A stretch of 14,963 bases of DNA, from contig DIKN01000096.1 in assembly GCA_002424575.1 (NCBI GenBank), positions 6,939 through 21,901 of the forward strand. Reading direction: 5' to 3'. Shown in pieces: positions 1 to 6,022 of this stretch. The stretch comes from Acholeplasmataceae bacterium UBA5617 (GTDB taxonomy: Bacteria > Bacillota_I > Bacilli_A > Acholeplasmatales > Acholeplasmataceae). Made by a program: the position numbers and the translations under genes. The notes beneath the pieces were generated by a model. The model made no database searches, was not told the DNA's origin, and saw only the letters and a list, made by a program, of their open reading frames with translations. The stretch's first letter is position 1; each line of letters opens with the position of its first letter.

Positions 1-157
1 TAAATGGCAGTGAAGGAGGTGTACCCTCAATCACCAAGGTTAATGCGTGGACACACATTAAGCTTTCGGCGGTCTACACCTTCAATGTACCAAGCGGATG
101 TCCCATCCTTGATTTGGATCATTTACACAATAGCCCGCACCTCTGTAACGACTCTAC
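1..157 (-). promoter_or_regulatory. Lysine riboswitch (L-box), 3' end cut by the window edge
   Basis: Read on the minus strand, this leader has the order of conserved L-box blocks: AGAGGTGCG in the P1/P2 strand (about 147-139), GAAGG before the core, ACCGCCGAAAGC (about 79-68) matching the invariant CGCCGAAG region, a P4 hairpin, then CTTGG, a P5 hairpin (GAGG/CCTC) and CACTGCCA (about 14-7) matching the CACTGTCA block. The 3' strand of P1, the expression platform and the controlled gene lie left of the window. L-box RNAs bind lysine and turn off lysine synthesis or uptake genes, so the missing gene is probably one of those. Matched by eye, without a covariance model. Confidence 0.85.
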
Positions 158-161
158 ATCC

Positions 162-191
162 ATTATAAACGATGGATGAAAGCGCTGTCAA
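162..191 (-). promoter_or_regulatory. SigA promoter of the lysine riboswitch transcript
   Basis: On the minus strand the -35 is TTGACA (191-186) and the -10 is TATAAT (167-162), both perfect consensus hexamers with an 18-base spacer. Transcription would start near 155, just before the riboswitch aptamer. The position relative to the aptamer supports both calls. Confidence 0.85.
177..190. promoter_or_regulatory. cre-like catabolite control box over a -35 element
   Basis: TGAAAGCGCTGTCA matches the CcpA operator consensus TGWAAGCGNTWNCA at all but one defined position (G where W is expected). It overlaps the -35 hexamer of the lysine riboswitch promoter, which in the CcpA family is a position that represses. 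CcpA itself is not in the window, so the regulator is inferred. Confidence 0.6.
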
Positions 192-251
192 TTGGTTATC
201 AACCGATTTTACTTTTAGTAAAAGAGTATACAGTAAATTGCATCGCATTCG

Positions 252-280
252 TTTACAAATATGTTAATCGGGCGTATACT
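252..280 (+). promoter_or_regulatory. SigA promoter of the small membrane protein gene
   Basis: TTTACA (252-257) and TATACT (275-280) are separated by 17 bases, giving a start near 287. The ribosome binding site GAAGGAGG follows at 294-301. The promoter diverges from the lysine riboswitch promoter with about 60 bases between the -35 elements. Confidence 0.7.
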
Positions 281-309
281 AAAAATATAATATGAAGGAG
301 GTTTTCTGA

Positions 310-546
310 ATGAAAGATTTAGTCAAGTTTTTTGATGGTCTACCTTGGATTGTAAAACTGATCTTTGCATTACCGGGTCTTGATGGCATTCTTTGGGGTA
401 TTTATCGTATCGCTAAAGGATTATCGACCAACAATACCATGCTTGTCCTCATCGGTATTCTCTGGATTGTTCTCGGATTTGCAATCTTATGGATCATCGA
501 TATTGTATCGATACTCCTCAACAAAAAATTGGTTTGGTTTGTTTGA
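310..546 (+). CDS. Small two-helix membrane protein of unknown function
   Basis: A 78-residue protein, very hydrophobic and tryptophan-rich, with two predicted membrane helices at about residues 12-34 and 42-70 and a short charged N-terminus (MKDLVKFFD). The start is set by AAGGAGG ending 8 bases before the ATG. It has its own promoter and ends at a strong terminator, so it is monocistronic. Similar short membrane proteins occur in Acholeplasma- and Erysipelotrichia-like bacteria as I recall them, but I know of no assigned function. The real coding potential is supported by the signals on both sides. An overlapping ORF at 365-646 runs through the terminator and is a shadow. Confidence 0.8.
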   Translation: MKDLVKFFDGLPWIVKLIFALPGLDGILWGIYRIAKGLSTNNTMLVLIGILWIVLGFAILWIIDIVSILLNKKLVWFV

Positions 547-555
547 TGATATGAT

Positions 556-588
556 AAAAAATGACGGTTTAGCGACCGTCAATTTTTT
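556..588. terminator. Bidirectional intrinsic terminator
   Basis: The stem TGACGGT (562-568) pairs with ACCGTCA (575-581) around a 6-base loop, with an A-run on the left and a T-run on the right, so a T-tract follows the hairpin on either strand. It ends the small membrane protein gene from the left and the cobalamin operon from the right. The stop codon of the ECF gene (571-569) lies inside the loop region, so the last ECF codons form one arm. Confidence 0.9.
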
Positions 589-1117
589 CTTTTTGTTCAA
601 ATTTATCGAGTTGTTCAGCAAATGCTTTTTTAAGGGGAAGATATAACCAGTAAATGGTTAGAAAATTGGTAATCCCCATCACGATTTCAAAAGGGATATC
701 CATCATCAAGTAGGGAATGAGGGGTGAGCCTATAAAGAAGACTTGAGCAGGAATATAAACCCATCCATAAACAAATCCAAAGATTAAACCAAAGGTGGCT
801 AATCCCATAGGGGATTCCACTTTTTTTAAAAATGTCCCTAAACTGATCGGTATAAGCATCCATCCGATAAACATTGAGGGCAGATGAATCGGTGTTACCG
901 CACCAAAAGGGGAAAGAATATTATAGGCGAGTACATGAATGATCACAATAAGCGATGTTCGTTTAAAACCTAAGACTTTGGCATAAATCACAACGAGTAG
1001 TGTCGTTAACTGAACATTGGGTAAGAAAGAAAATGCCATTTGCTGAACCAAAAGAACCGCGGCACAAATCGCGATGAGTGCAGTATCTTTAATCAGTTGC
1101 TTTTGGTTAATGGCCAT
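569..1117 (-). CDS. ECF transporter S-component, probably for cobalamin
   Basis: A 182-residue integral membrane protein with about six helices (roughly residues 12-32, 36-52, 55-71, 77-96, 103-130 and 133-162), the size and layout of the substrate-binding S subunits of energy-coupling factor transporters. Helix 1 contains an AxxxA pattern (A16, A20), which S-components use to contact the EcfT subunit. S-components share the EcfAAT energising module, not encoded here. The cobalamin riboswitch at the head of the operon and the two transcobalamin-like proteins upstream point to vitamin B12 as substrate, as in CbrT-type S-components; a cobalamin precursor or related compound cannot be excluded. 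The ATG follows the previous stop by one base, and its ribosome binding site TAGGAGA lies within the end of the previous gene, so the two are translationally coupled. Confidence 0.85.
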   Translation of the reverse strand: MAINQKQLIKDTALIAICAAVLLVQQMAFSFLPNVQLTTLLVVIYAKVLGFKRTSLIVIIHVLAYNILSPFGAVTPIHLPSMFIGWMLIPISLGTFLKKVESPMGLATFGLIFGFVYGWVYIPAQVFFIGSPLIPYLMMDIPFEIVMGITNFLTIYWLYLPLKKAFAEQLDKFEQKEKIDGR

Positions 1118-1118
1118 G

Positions 1119-1604
1119 TTATTCTCCTACCTCATCGTGCCTGATCATGAATTGATCTCCCTGTTGGAAAGGGATGTTGCTTGGTCCAAATGTTGATAGT
1201 CGATAATCTGACCCATCATAGATGTAAAATGAGAGAAATGTAGTGGACCAATCCGATAATAATTCAAAATCGTTGCCTTTGATGCCTAATATAACTTTTC
1301 CTTGATAAGCAAAACTATTGAAGGTATATGCACACGTATCATCTTGTTGATAGGTTGCTGTTGCGCATGTTAAATCAAATGTTCGATCAAGTACATCATA
1401 AAACGAATCTCCTTGATAAAAGGGGATGTCCTCATCAAAGACGGTTTGACCCTCTATGTCGATGATCGTGAGATGAATCGTGCCATCCGCTTCTGCTCGA
1501 TGGTTTTCACTGATGAGTCGAATCACGACAATCCCCAATAAAACCACACCAAGAGAGATGATGAATTTCATGATGGGCTTTTTTAGCCAGAGAACATTTT
1601 GCAT
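1119..1604 (-). CDS. Membrane-anchored transcobalamin-like beta-domain protein (DUF4430)
   Basis: A 161-residue protein with a single N-terminal membrane helix (residues 11-31) after a short basic stretch, followed by an extracellular all-beta domain (about 42-158). The C-terminal part (FLSFYIYDG, then GDQFMIRHDE) has the pattern of the DUF4430 / transcobalamin-like C-terminal family. The preferred start is the ATG at 1604-1602, which shares its A with the TGA stop of the preceding gene (TGATG), a typical coupling overlap. A TTG at 1622 would add six residues but has no convincing ribosome binding site. No lipobox is visible, so the anchor is the helix itself. I infer that it acts as a second cobalamin-handling piece, perhaps a lid or a relay between the lipoprotein and the ECF S-component. 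Confidence 0.75.
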   Translation of the reverse strand: MQNVLWLKKPIMKFIISLGVVLLGIVVIRLISENHRAEADGTIHLTIIDIEGQTVFDEDIPFYQGDSFYDVLDRTFDLTCATATYQQDDTCAYTFNSFAYQGKVILGIKGNDFELLSDWSTTFLSFYIYDGSDYRLSTFGPSNIPFQQGDQFMIRHDEVGE

Positions 1605-2791
1605 CAATCGATTGATCTCCAAAGGTTAAATTCAAGTGTTGTCCAACTCATATGCTGATCACGGTAAATCTTATACATCACCAAGGCAGCAAATGCTTGT
1701 GGTGTAGAAAAAGCGAGATCATCTTGGCTATCGTTGATTAAGTATTTAAATCCAACCGATCCTTTATATGACCATAATGCTTCGACTAAATCAACACCAT
1801 CCACCGTGTATGCTTCTGATCTGGGATCTTCGCCTACGGCATACAGTCCAATGATCGATGCAGCAGTCGATGATGCATTGCTGCTACCCCATGCGCTTAC
1901 CCCTGTGTTTGTTTGATTATTTTTAATTTCTTGAATCATACGAGAGACATAAGATTGAGCAGAGATACTGTCTTGAATTGTAAAAACAGCACTTAATGCC
2001 ATACCTGCAAAATCTGCATCCATAAAAGCTGGATCATTAGTCATCAAATAGTTAAAAACCTCATTGCGTTTTGTTGTCAATGCTTCGCCAAATAGAATAT
2101 CAGATGCATTAAGATAGGCAACTGCATCATAGGGATTAGATGGCGTTAGCGACAAAAGTGCTGTTTCCAAATCACCTGTGGGCAAGTTCTTGGCATGAGC
2201 AACCACCGATGATTTAAAGAGATGACCGATTGAATCCGTTGCGACCGTAGGATAAGAGAGTGTATTGAAATCCATGACATCATAGCCATGAACATTGAGT
2301 AATATCAGCGCTGCTAAGACGTGTTGGCTGACAACTTCTTGACTGATATAGGTGTTGATGTGTTCATCGATAAACGATAAAATCCATGCATCAATTGCTA
2401 AATCAAAAGCATTGAGCATCGTTGTTTCGCGAAATGAAATCACCATATCGGGCTCAAAAGAAATGGCATCAAGTCCAGTTGAACTCATGACATCATTGAT
2501 ATATAAACCCAAATAATAATTATAGGTTACACCGAATTCTTGAGGATAAAAATCACCGACCCCTTGAATAAATGCACCCCATTGGGACATGGTATAATCA
2601 AGCCCAATTGATTCATCAATTAATTCTAGCAAAGATAGGGTTGTATCCGTTGGATACACAACCTCTTCACTCATCACAACTTCACCCGATACATTTCTCA
2701 CTTCAACCATGAATGTATCACGATCTTCTTGACATCCAGCAAGCAAGACGACACTTAAGAAAAACAAGATCAATAAACCTAACTTCTTCAT
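1604..2791 (-). CDS. Transcobalamin-like cobalamin-binding lipoprotein, beta domain first then alpha barrel
   Basis: A 395-residue lipoprotein. Residues 1-20 are a lipoprotein signal ending in LLAGC, with Cys20 as the lipidation site. Residues 25-122 fit the DUF4430 / transcobalamin-like beta domain (YYLGLYINDV, then FEPDMVISFRE). Residues 126-378 are mainly helical with repeats such as DADFAGMALSAV, NASSTAASIIGLYAVGEDP and STPQAFAALVMYK, the pattern of alpha/alpha-barrel (prenyltransferase-like) domains as in the alpha domain of transcobalamin and intrinsic factor. The start at 2791 is chosen because AAGGAG stands 7 bases upstream and the lipobox falls at the right place; upstream in-frame ATGs lack a site and sit on the terminator. 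It is the first gene after a cobalamin riboswitch, which supports B12 capture at the cell surface. Binding of cobalamin is inferred, not shown. Confidence 0.8.
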   Translation of the reverse strand: MKKLGLLILFFLSVVLLAGCQEDRDTFMVEVRNVSGEVVMSEEVVYPTDTTLSLLELIDESIGLDYTMSQWGAFIQGVGDFYPQEFGVTYNYYLGLYINDVMSSTGLDAISFEPDMVISFRETTMLNAFDLAIDAWILSFIDEHINTYISQEVVSQHVLAALILLNVHGYDVMDFNTLSYPTVATDSIGHLFKSSVVAHAKNLPTGDLETALLSLTPSNPYDAVAYLNASDILFGEALTTKRNEVFNYLMTNDPAFMDADFAGMALSAVFTIQDSISAQSYVSRMIQEIKNNQTNTGVSAWGSSNASSTAASIIGLYAVGEDPRSEAYTVDGVDLVEALWSYKGSVGFKYLINDSQDDLAFSTPQAFAALVMYKIYRDQHMSWTTLEFNLWRSID

Positions 2792-2812
2792 GCATATTCT
2801 CCTTTTCTTCAT

Positions 2813-2840
2813 AAAAAAATCCATACCTTTGGGGTATGGA
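2813..2840 (-). terminator. Riboswitch-controlled intrinsic terminator
   Basis: On the minus strand TCCATACC and GGTATGGA form an 8-base-pair stem (2840-2833 with 2827-2820), followed by seven T residues (2819-2813). It stands between the cobalamin riboswitch and the ribosome binding site of the lipoprotein gene, so B12 binding would end transcription here. A UGGGGU stretch just after the aptamer (about 2878-2873) can pair with ACCCCA in the left arm and could be part of the antiterminator; this is inference. Confidence 0.85.
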
Positions 2841-2844
2841 AATA

Positions 2845-2865
2845 GACAAAAAGAGGATTTTTGTC
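2845..2865 (-). promoter_or_regulatory. Second hairpin in the riboswitch expression platform
   Basis: On the minus strand GACAAAAA (2865-2858) pairs perfectly with TTTTTGTC (2852-2845) around the loop TCCTC. It lies between the aptamer and the terminator. It could be a spacer or an alternative fold in the expression platform; I cannot assign a role. Confidence 0.5.
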
Positions 2866-2879
2866 CTTCTCAACCCCAG

Positions 2880-3056
2880 AAGATGACTCGCTTTGACGCA
2901 TGTGGTAGGTCTCCCGGCTTAACATCATCCTACTCTGCACCTTCCCGCTTACGCAGTGGTTGTCGCATTTCGTCCGTTTCACGGTTGCTGGGACAGCTCA
3001 AGCATGTCACTTGATTCCCTGTTATGCTAATTAGCACCATCTCGTCGATTCGATTA
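2880..3056 (-). promoter_or_regulatory. Cobalamin riboswitch
   Basis: The minus strand contains the B12 box AAGCCGGGAGACCTACCA (2920-2903), close to the consensus of the family, preceded in the right order by ACAGGGAA, the GAGCTGTCCCAGCAACCGTGAA core, AACCACTG and GGGAAGGTGCAGAGTAGG. Cobalamin riboswitches bind adenosyl- or other cobalamins and switch off uptake or synthesis genes. Promoter upstream and terminator downstream are both present. Together with the promoter and terminator it accounts for the 344-base stretch without genes between 2792 and 3135. Confidence 0.95.
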
Positions 3057-3061
3057 CTTTC

Positions 3062-3090
3062 ATTATAAGCCACGAAGAATGATTCTACAA
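3062..3090 (-). promoter_or_regulatory. SigA promoter of the cobalamin operon
   Basis: On the minus strand TTGTAG (3090-3085) and TATAAT (3067-3062) are 17 bases apart, giving a start near 3055, right at the 5' side of the riboswitch. It lies about 45 bases past the stop codon of fchA, and I see no convincing terminator between them, so some read-through from the hut operon is possible. Confidence 0.75.
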
Positions 3091-3135
3091 GGTCACTTTT
3101 TGACTTTCTGTCTTGTTTATAATGAATCTACTTTC

Positions 3136-3783
3136 TTATGTTGTTTTCATGGCATCGTAAACTTTTTTGAGGAGGTTATCCCGAATCACTTGAACCTCTT
3201 CAATCTGTTCTTCTGCTTGAATTTGGTATTGTTTTTTTGCGATGGTATCGGTCAAACTTGGAAGATTAATCATCACATTCAGACATGCACCCAAAGCTCC
3301 TGAACTAAGCGCTAGAATAGCAACACCTAAATCAGAAAGCGTCTGTTGATTTTGATAACGTAGAATAAATTCAAATTGATGCATCGCTGAAAGCGATAGG
3401 GTTGCAACTTTGAGAGGAACCATGATGGCTTGAACGGTACCTTCTTGGATCTTTTCATGGCGTAGCTTGATTTCTTCATCGTTGGTTTTTGGCATCTGAT
3501 AAGCCATCATAATCATGTTGAATGCATCGGTATCACGATCGACTAAATCAATCAATGCATTCTTGATAATCACCAAACTCGAAATTACATCCTTAAACTC
3601 AAATTGAATGGTTGAGTCCAGTGACATAAATTTCTTTTTATCCACGGTAAGATGTCCCACCATGCGTGCAAGTGCAACACCCATAGAAGACATCAAAGCT
3701 GAAACAGATCCTCCTCCAGGAGCAGGGCTTTTGGAATCTACCTCTTGTATAAATGATGTGATGTTCAAATCGACTAATTTCAT
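3136..3783 (-). CDS. fchA: Formiminotetrahydrofolate cyclodeaminase
   Basis: A 215-residue cytoplasmic enzyme that converts 5-formimino-tetrahydrofolate to 5,10-methenyl-tetrahydrofolate and ammonia. The length is usual for the stand-alone bacterial form (about 205-215); in mammals the same domain is fused to FtcD. The N-terminal APGGGS motif (residues 21-26), followed by a long helical region, is the family signature for folate binding. It is the last gene of the operon and its ATG stands one base after the hutI stop, with GAGGGA upstream. Its partner FtcD, which makes its substrate, is encoded two genes upstream. Confidence 0.93.
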   Translation of the reverse strand: MKLVDLNITSFIQEVDSKSPAPGGGSVSALMSSMGVALARMVGHLTVDKKKFMSLDSTIQFEFKDVISSLVIIKNALIDLVDRDTDAFNMIMMAYQMPKTNDEEIKLRHEKIQEGTVQAIMVPLKVATLSLSAMHQFEFILRYQNQQTLSDLGVAILALSSGALGACLNVMINLPSLTDTIAKKQYQIQAEEQIEEVQVIRDNLLKKVYDAMKTT

Positions 3784-3784
3784 C

Positions 3785-5044
3785 TTAATCCCTCACAATC
3801 TTTTGGTCACTGACCACTTTTTTACCCGCAATATAGACATCTTTGACATGATTGATGCCAAAATGATAGAAGACGTAGGTGAGATTGGGTGCTTGAAGTA
3901 GCACAATATCTGCATCTTTTCCAACCTCGATCGAACCCTTTGTGCCATCAACTCTTAAGTGATACGCTGCATTGATGGTTGTTGCATGTAATATTTCTTC
4001 TGGTGTAAGTCCCATCTGATTGGATGCGAGTTGCATGATCAGTTGAAAATTCTCTGTTGGGCATGATCCTGGATTGTAATCCCCCGCGATTGAAAGGATA
4101 ACACCTCGATCAATCATCTTTCGTGCGGGAGCGTATGCCTTTTTTAAATTGAAGGACGTACCGGGTAATACATTAGCAACCGTGTTGGATGAAGCAAGTT
4201 TTTGAATATCTTGATCTGAGATAGCCATCACGTGATCAACCGATGTACATCCTAAATCAACACCTAATCCAGCACCACCCAAAGCATGAATTTCATCGGC
4301 GTGCATTTTAATCAGAAATTTTAAACGTTTCGCTTCTTCTAACATATGTTTCGTATCCTGAAGAGAAAAAACACCTTCTTCACAGAAAACATCAACCGCT
4401 TCTGCAAGATTACGTTCACTGATGATTTTCATATCATGCAACATGGTATTGATATAATCATCTTTTCGCCCTTTATACTCTTTGGGTAAAGCATGTGCAC
4501 CCATGTATGTTGAAATGACACGCATAGGATGCATATCGTTTAATCGTTGATTAACCCGAAGTTGTTTCATTTCATGCTCGAGAGACAAACCATATCCACT
4601 TTTAGATTCAACGCATGTCACCCCATAAAGCATCATCTGATCTAATGCGTGATAAGCTTGTTGATAGAGCGCTTCAAAACTTGCTTTTCTTGTTTTTTCA
4701 ACGGTACCCAAAATACCGCCACCCTGTTCTAAAATGAAGAGATAGGGCACACCTTTTTGAAGCTGCTCATATTCATCTTCGCGTGAACCCGCATGGACGA
4801 GATGCGTATGTGAATCAATCAAACCAGGAATGGCAATTGAACCTTTTGCGTCAACTAACTCCGTTTCAGAACCTAAAAAAGCATCGCCATCGCCTTCACC
4901 AAATCCCACAATTTTACCCTGTTTGATGGCAATAAATGCGCGATGAATAATGTTTAATTCACCCATAGCTTTTCCGCGAATGGGTGGTTGATGATAGGGT
5001 GTATAAAGTGTTTTAATACGATAGATGATGAGATCAGCGTACAT
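3785..5044 (-). CDS. hutI: Imidazolonepropionase
   Basis: A 419-residue metal-dependent amidohydrolase that opens 4-imidazolone-5-propionate to N-formimino-L-glutamate, the third step of histidine degradation. Visible family motifs are the metal-binding HTH (H79, H81) in LIDSHTHLVHAGSR, the KMHADE segment, the DHV segment, and GDYNPG near the C-terminal metal ligand. I prefer the ATG at 5044, which has GGAGG 8 bases upstream; an ATG at 5059 overlaps the ftcD stop and would add five residues, but the ribosome binding site would then lie inside the gene. Length matches the family. Confidence 0.95.
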   Translation of the reverse strand: MYADLIIYRIKTLYTPYHQPPIRGKAMGELNIIHRAFIAIKQGKIVGFGEGDGDAFLGSETELVDAKGSIAIPGLIDSHTHLVHAGSREDEYEQLQKGVPYLFILEQGGGILGTVEKTRKASFEALYQQAYHALDQMMLYGVTCVESKSGYGLSLEHEMKQLRVNQRLNDMHPMRVISTYMGAHALPKEYKGRKDDYINTMLHDMKIISERNLAEAVDVFCEEGVFSLQDTKHMLEEAKRLKFLIKMHADEIHALGGAGLGVDLGCTSVDHVMAISDQDIQKLASSNTVANVLPGTSFNLKKAYAPARKMIDRGVILSIAGDYNPGSCPTENFQLIMQLASNQMGLTPEEILHATTINAAYHLRVDGTKGSIEVGKDADIVLLQAPNLTYVFYHFGINHVKDVYIAGKKVVSDQKIVRD

Positions 5045-5058
5045 GATGATTCCCTCCA

Positions 5059-6018
5059 TTATACGTAAGCTTCAATGATTTTTAATGGACTAAAATCGCG
5101 AAATTTGAGATAGTGAATCGCATGTTTTGTCAAATCATCTAAACCCATCTTACTGTCAAAGGGGATTTTGTCACATGCAAAGTAATATTTGAGTGAATCG
5201 GTGATCGCTTCTTTGGGAAGAAGTCCCACAATCTCAGAACTTGTGACTGATACTCCATATCGTTTGATTTCCATTTTAATGGTTTCAAGGATGCGATAAA
5301 TCGGGTTTTTCTTGTAATCCAAGATGTTCATGGTTACTTGTACATGCCCGCGTTCTTTAAGCATCGCTGGTCCTGCTTGAATGAATTGAAATCCACCTGA
5401 AGATTGTCTTATCACTTTCGCGAGTTGATTGGCAACCTTTTCGTCATCTGTTTCTAAATCAATATTGAACGCAATTAATGGCATGCGTGCACCAATAGCA
5501 ACAGCACCAAACGTGGGGTGTATCATGGGTAATCCGTAATCGGGTTTCCACATGGGCTCTTGAATTTTTTCTTTCATCCCTTCAAATTCACCTTTACGTA
5601 TCTCAGGTAAACTTTCTCTTTCTTTAACCTGCGCAGCTTTCGCATAAAGGAAAACAGGAATGTGATGCATGATGGAGACATGATCAGCCAATGATTTTGC
5701 ATACTCAATACATTCTTCCATCGATATCCCCTGAATAGGGATAAAGGGGACGACATCGACAGCGCCCATCCTTGGGTGTTCTCCTTTATGTACGTTCATA
5801 TCAATCTTTTGGATGGCCCGTTCAAAAAAAGTAATCAATGGAATGATCATTTTTTCAGGATCGCCTAAAAGTGTAATAACGGTTCGGTTATAATCTTGAT
5901 CGGGTTCATAACTGATCAGCTTAAAGCCTTCTTGATTCATCAAAGGTTCAATGATGTGATGAATTTTCTCGAGGTTTCGTCCTTCACTGATGTTGGGAAC
6001 ACACTGTACAATACGCAT
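5059..6018 (-). CDS. ftcD: Glutamate formimidoyltransferase
   Basis: A 319-residue transferase that moves the formimino group of N-formimino-L-glutamate to tetrahydrofolate and releases glutamate. The start CVPNISEGR (residues 6-14) and the segment HKGEHPRMGAVDVVPFIP (77-94), which carries the catalytic histidine region of the family, are clear. It is the single-function form, with both transferase subdomains and no cyclodeaminase domain. Its stop overlaps the first possible hutI start by one base. Its presence, with FchA, shows that histidine is broken down by the folate route, without formamide or formylglutamate as products. Confidence 0.95.
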   Translation of the reverse strand: MRIVQCVPNISEGRNLEKIHHIIEPLMNQEGFKLISYEPDQDYNRTVITLLGDPEKMIIPLITFFERAIQKIDMNVHKGEHPRMGAVDVVPFIPIQGISMEECIEYAKSLADHVSIMHHIPVFLYAKAAQVKERESLPEIRKGEFEGMKEKIQEPMWKPDYGLPMIHPTFGAVAIGARMPLIAFNIDLETDDEKVANQLAKVIRQSSGGFQFIQAGPAMLKERGHVQVTMNILDYKKNPIYRILETIKMEIKRYGVSVTSSEIVGLLPKEAITDSLKYYFACDKIPFDSKMGLDDLTKHAIHYLKFRDFSPLKIIEAYV

Positions 6019-6022
6019 AGGT

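Noticed and set aside
365..646. A 93-residue ORF on the plus strand overlapping the small membrane protein
   Set aside because: It starts without a ribosome binding site inside a well-supported gene and runs through the terminator at 556-588.
2790..3014. A 74-residue ORF on the plus strand
   Set aside because: It lies antisense to the cobalamin riboswitch and terminator, with no ribosome binding site or protein-like composition.
3091..3135. A possible terminator after fchA (AAAGTCAAAAAGTGACCTT region)
   Set aside because: The stem on the transcribed strand is short with a mismatch and has no T-run, so it is not supported as a terminator.
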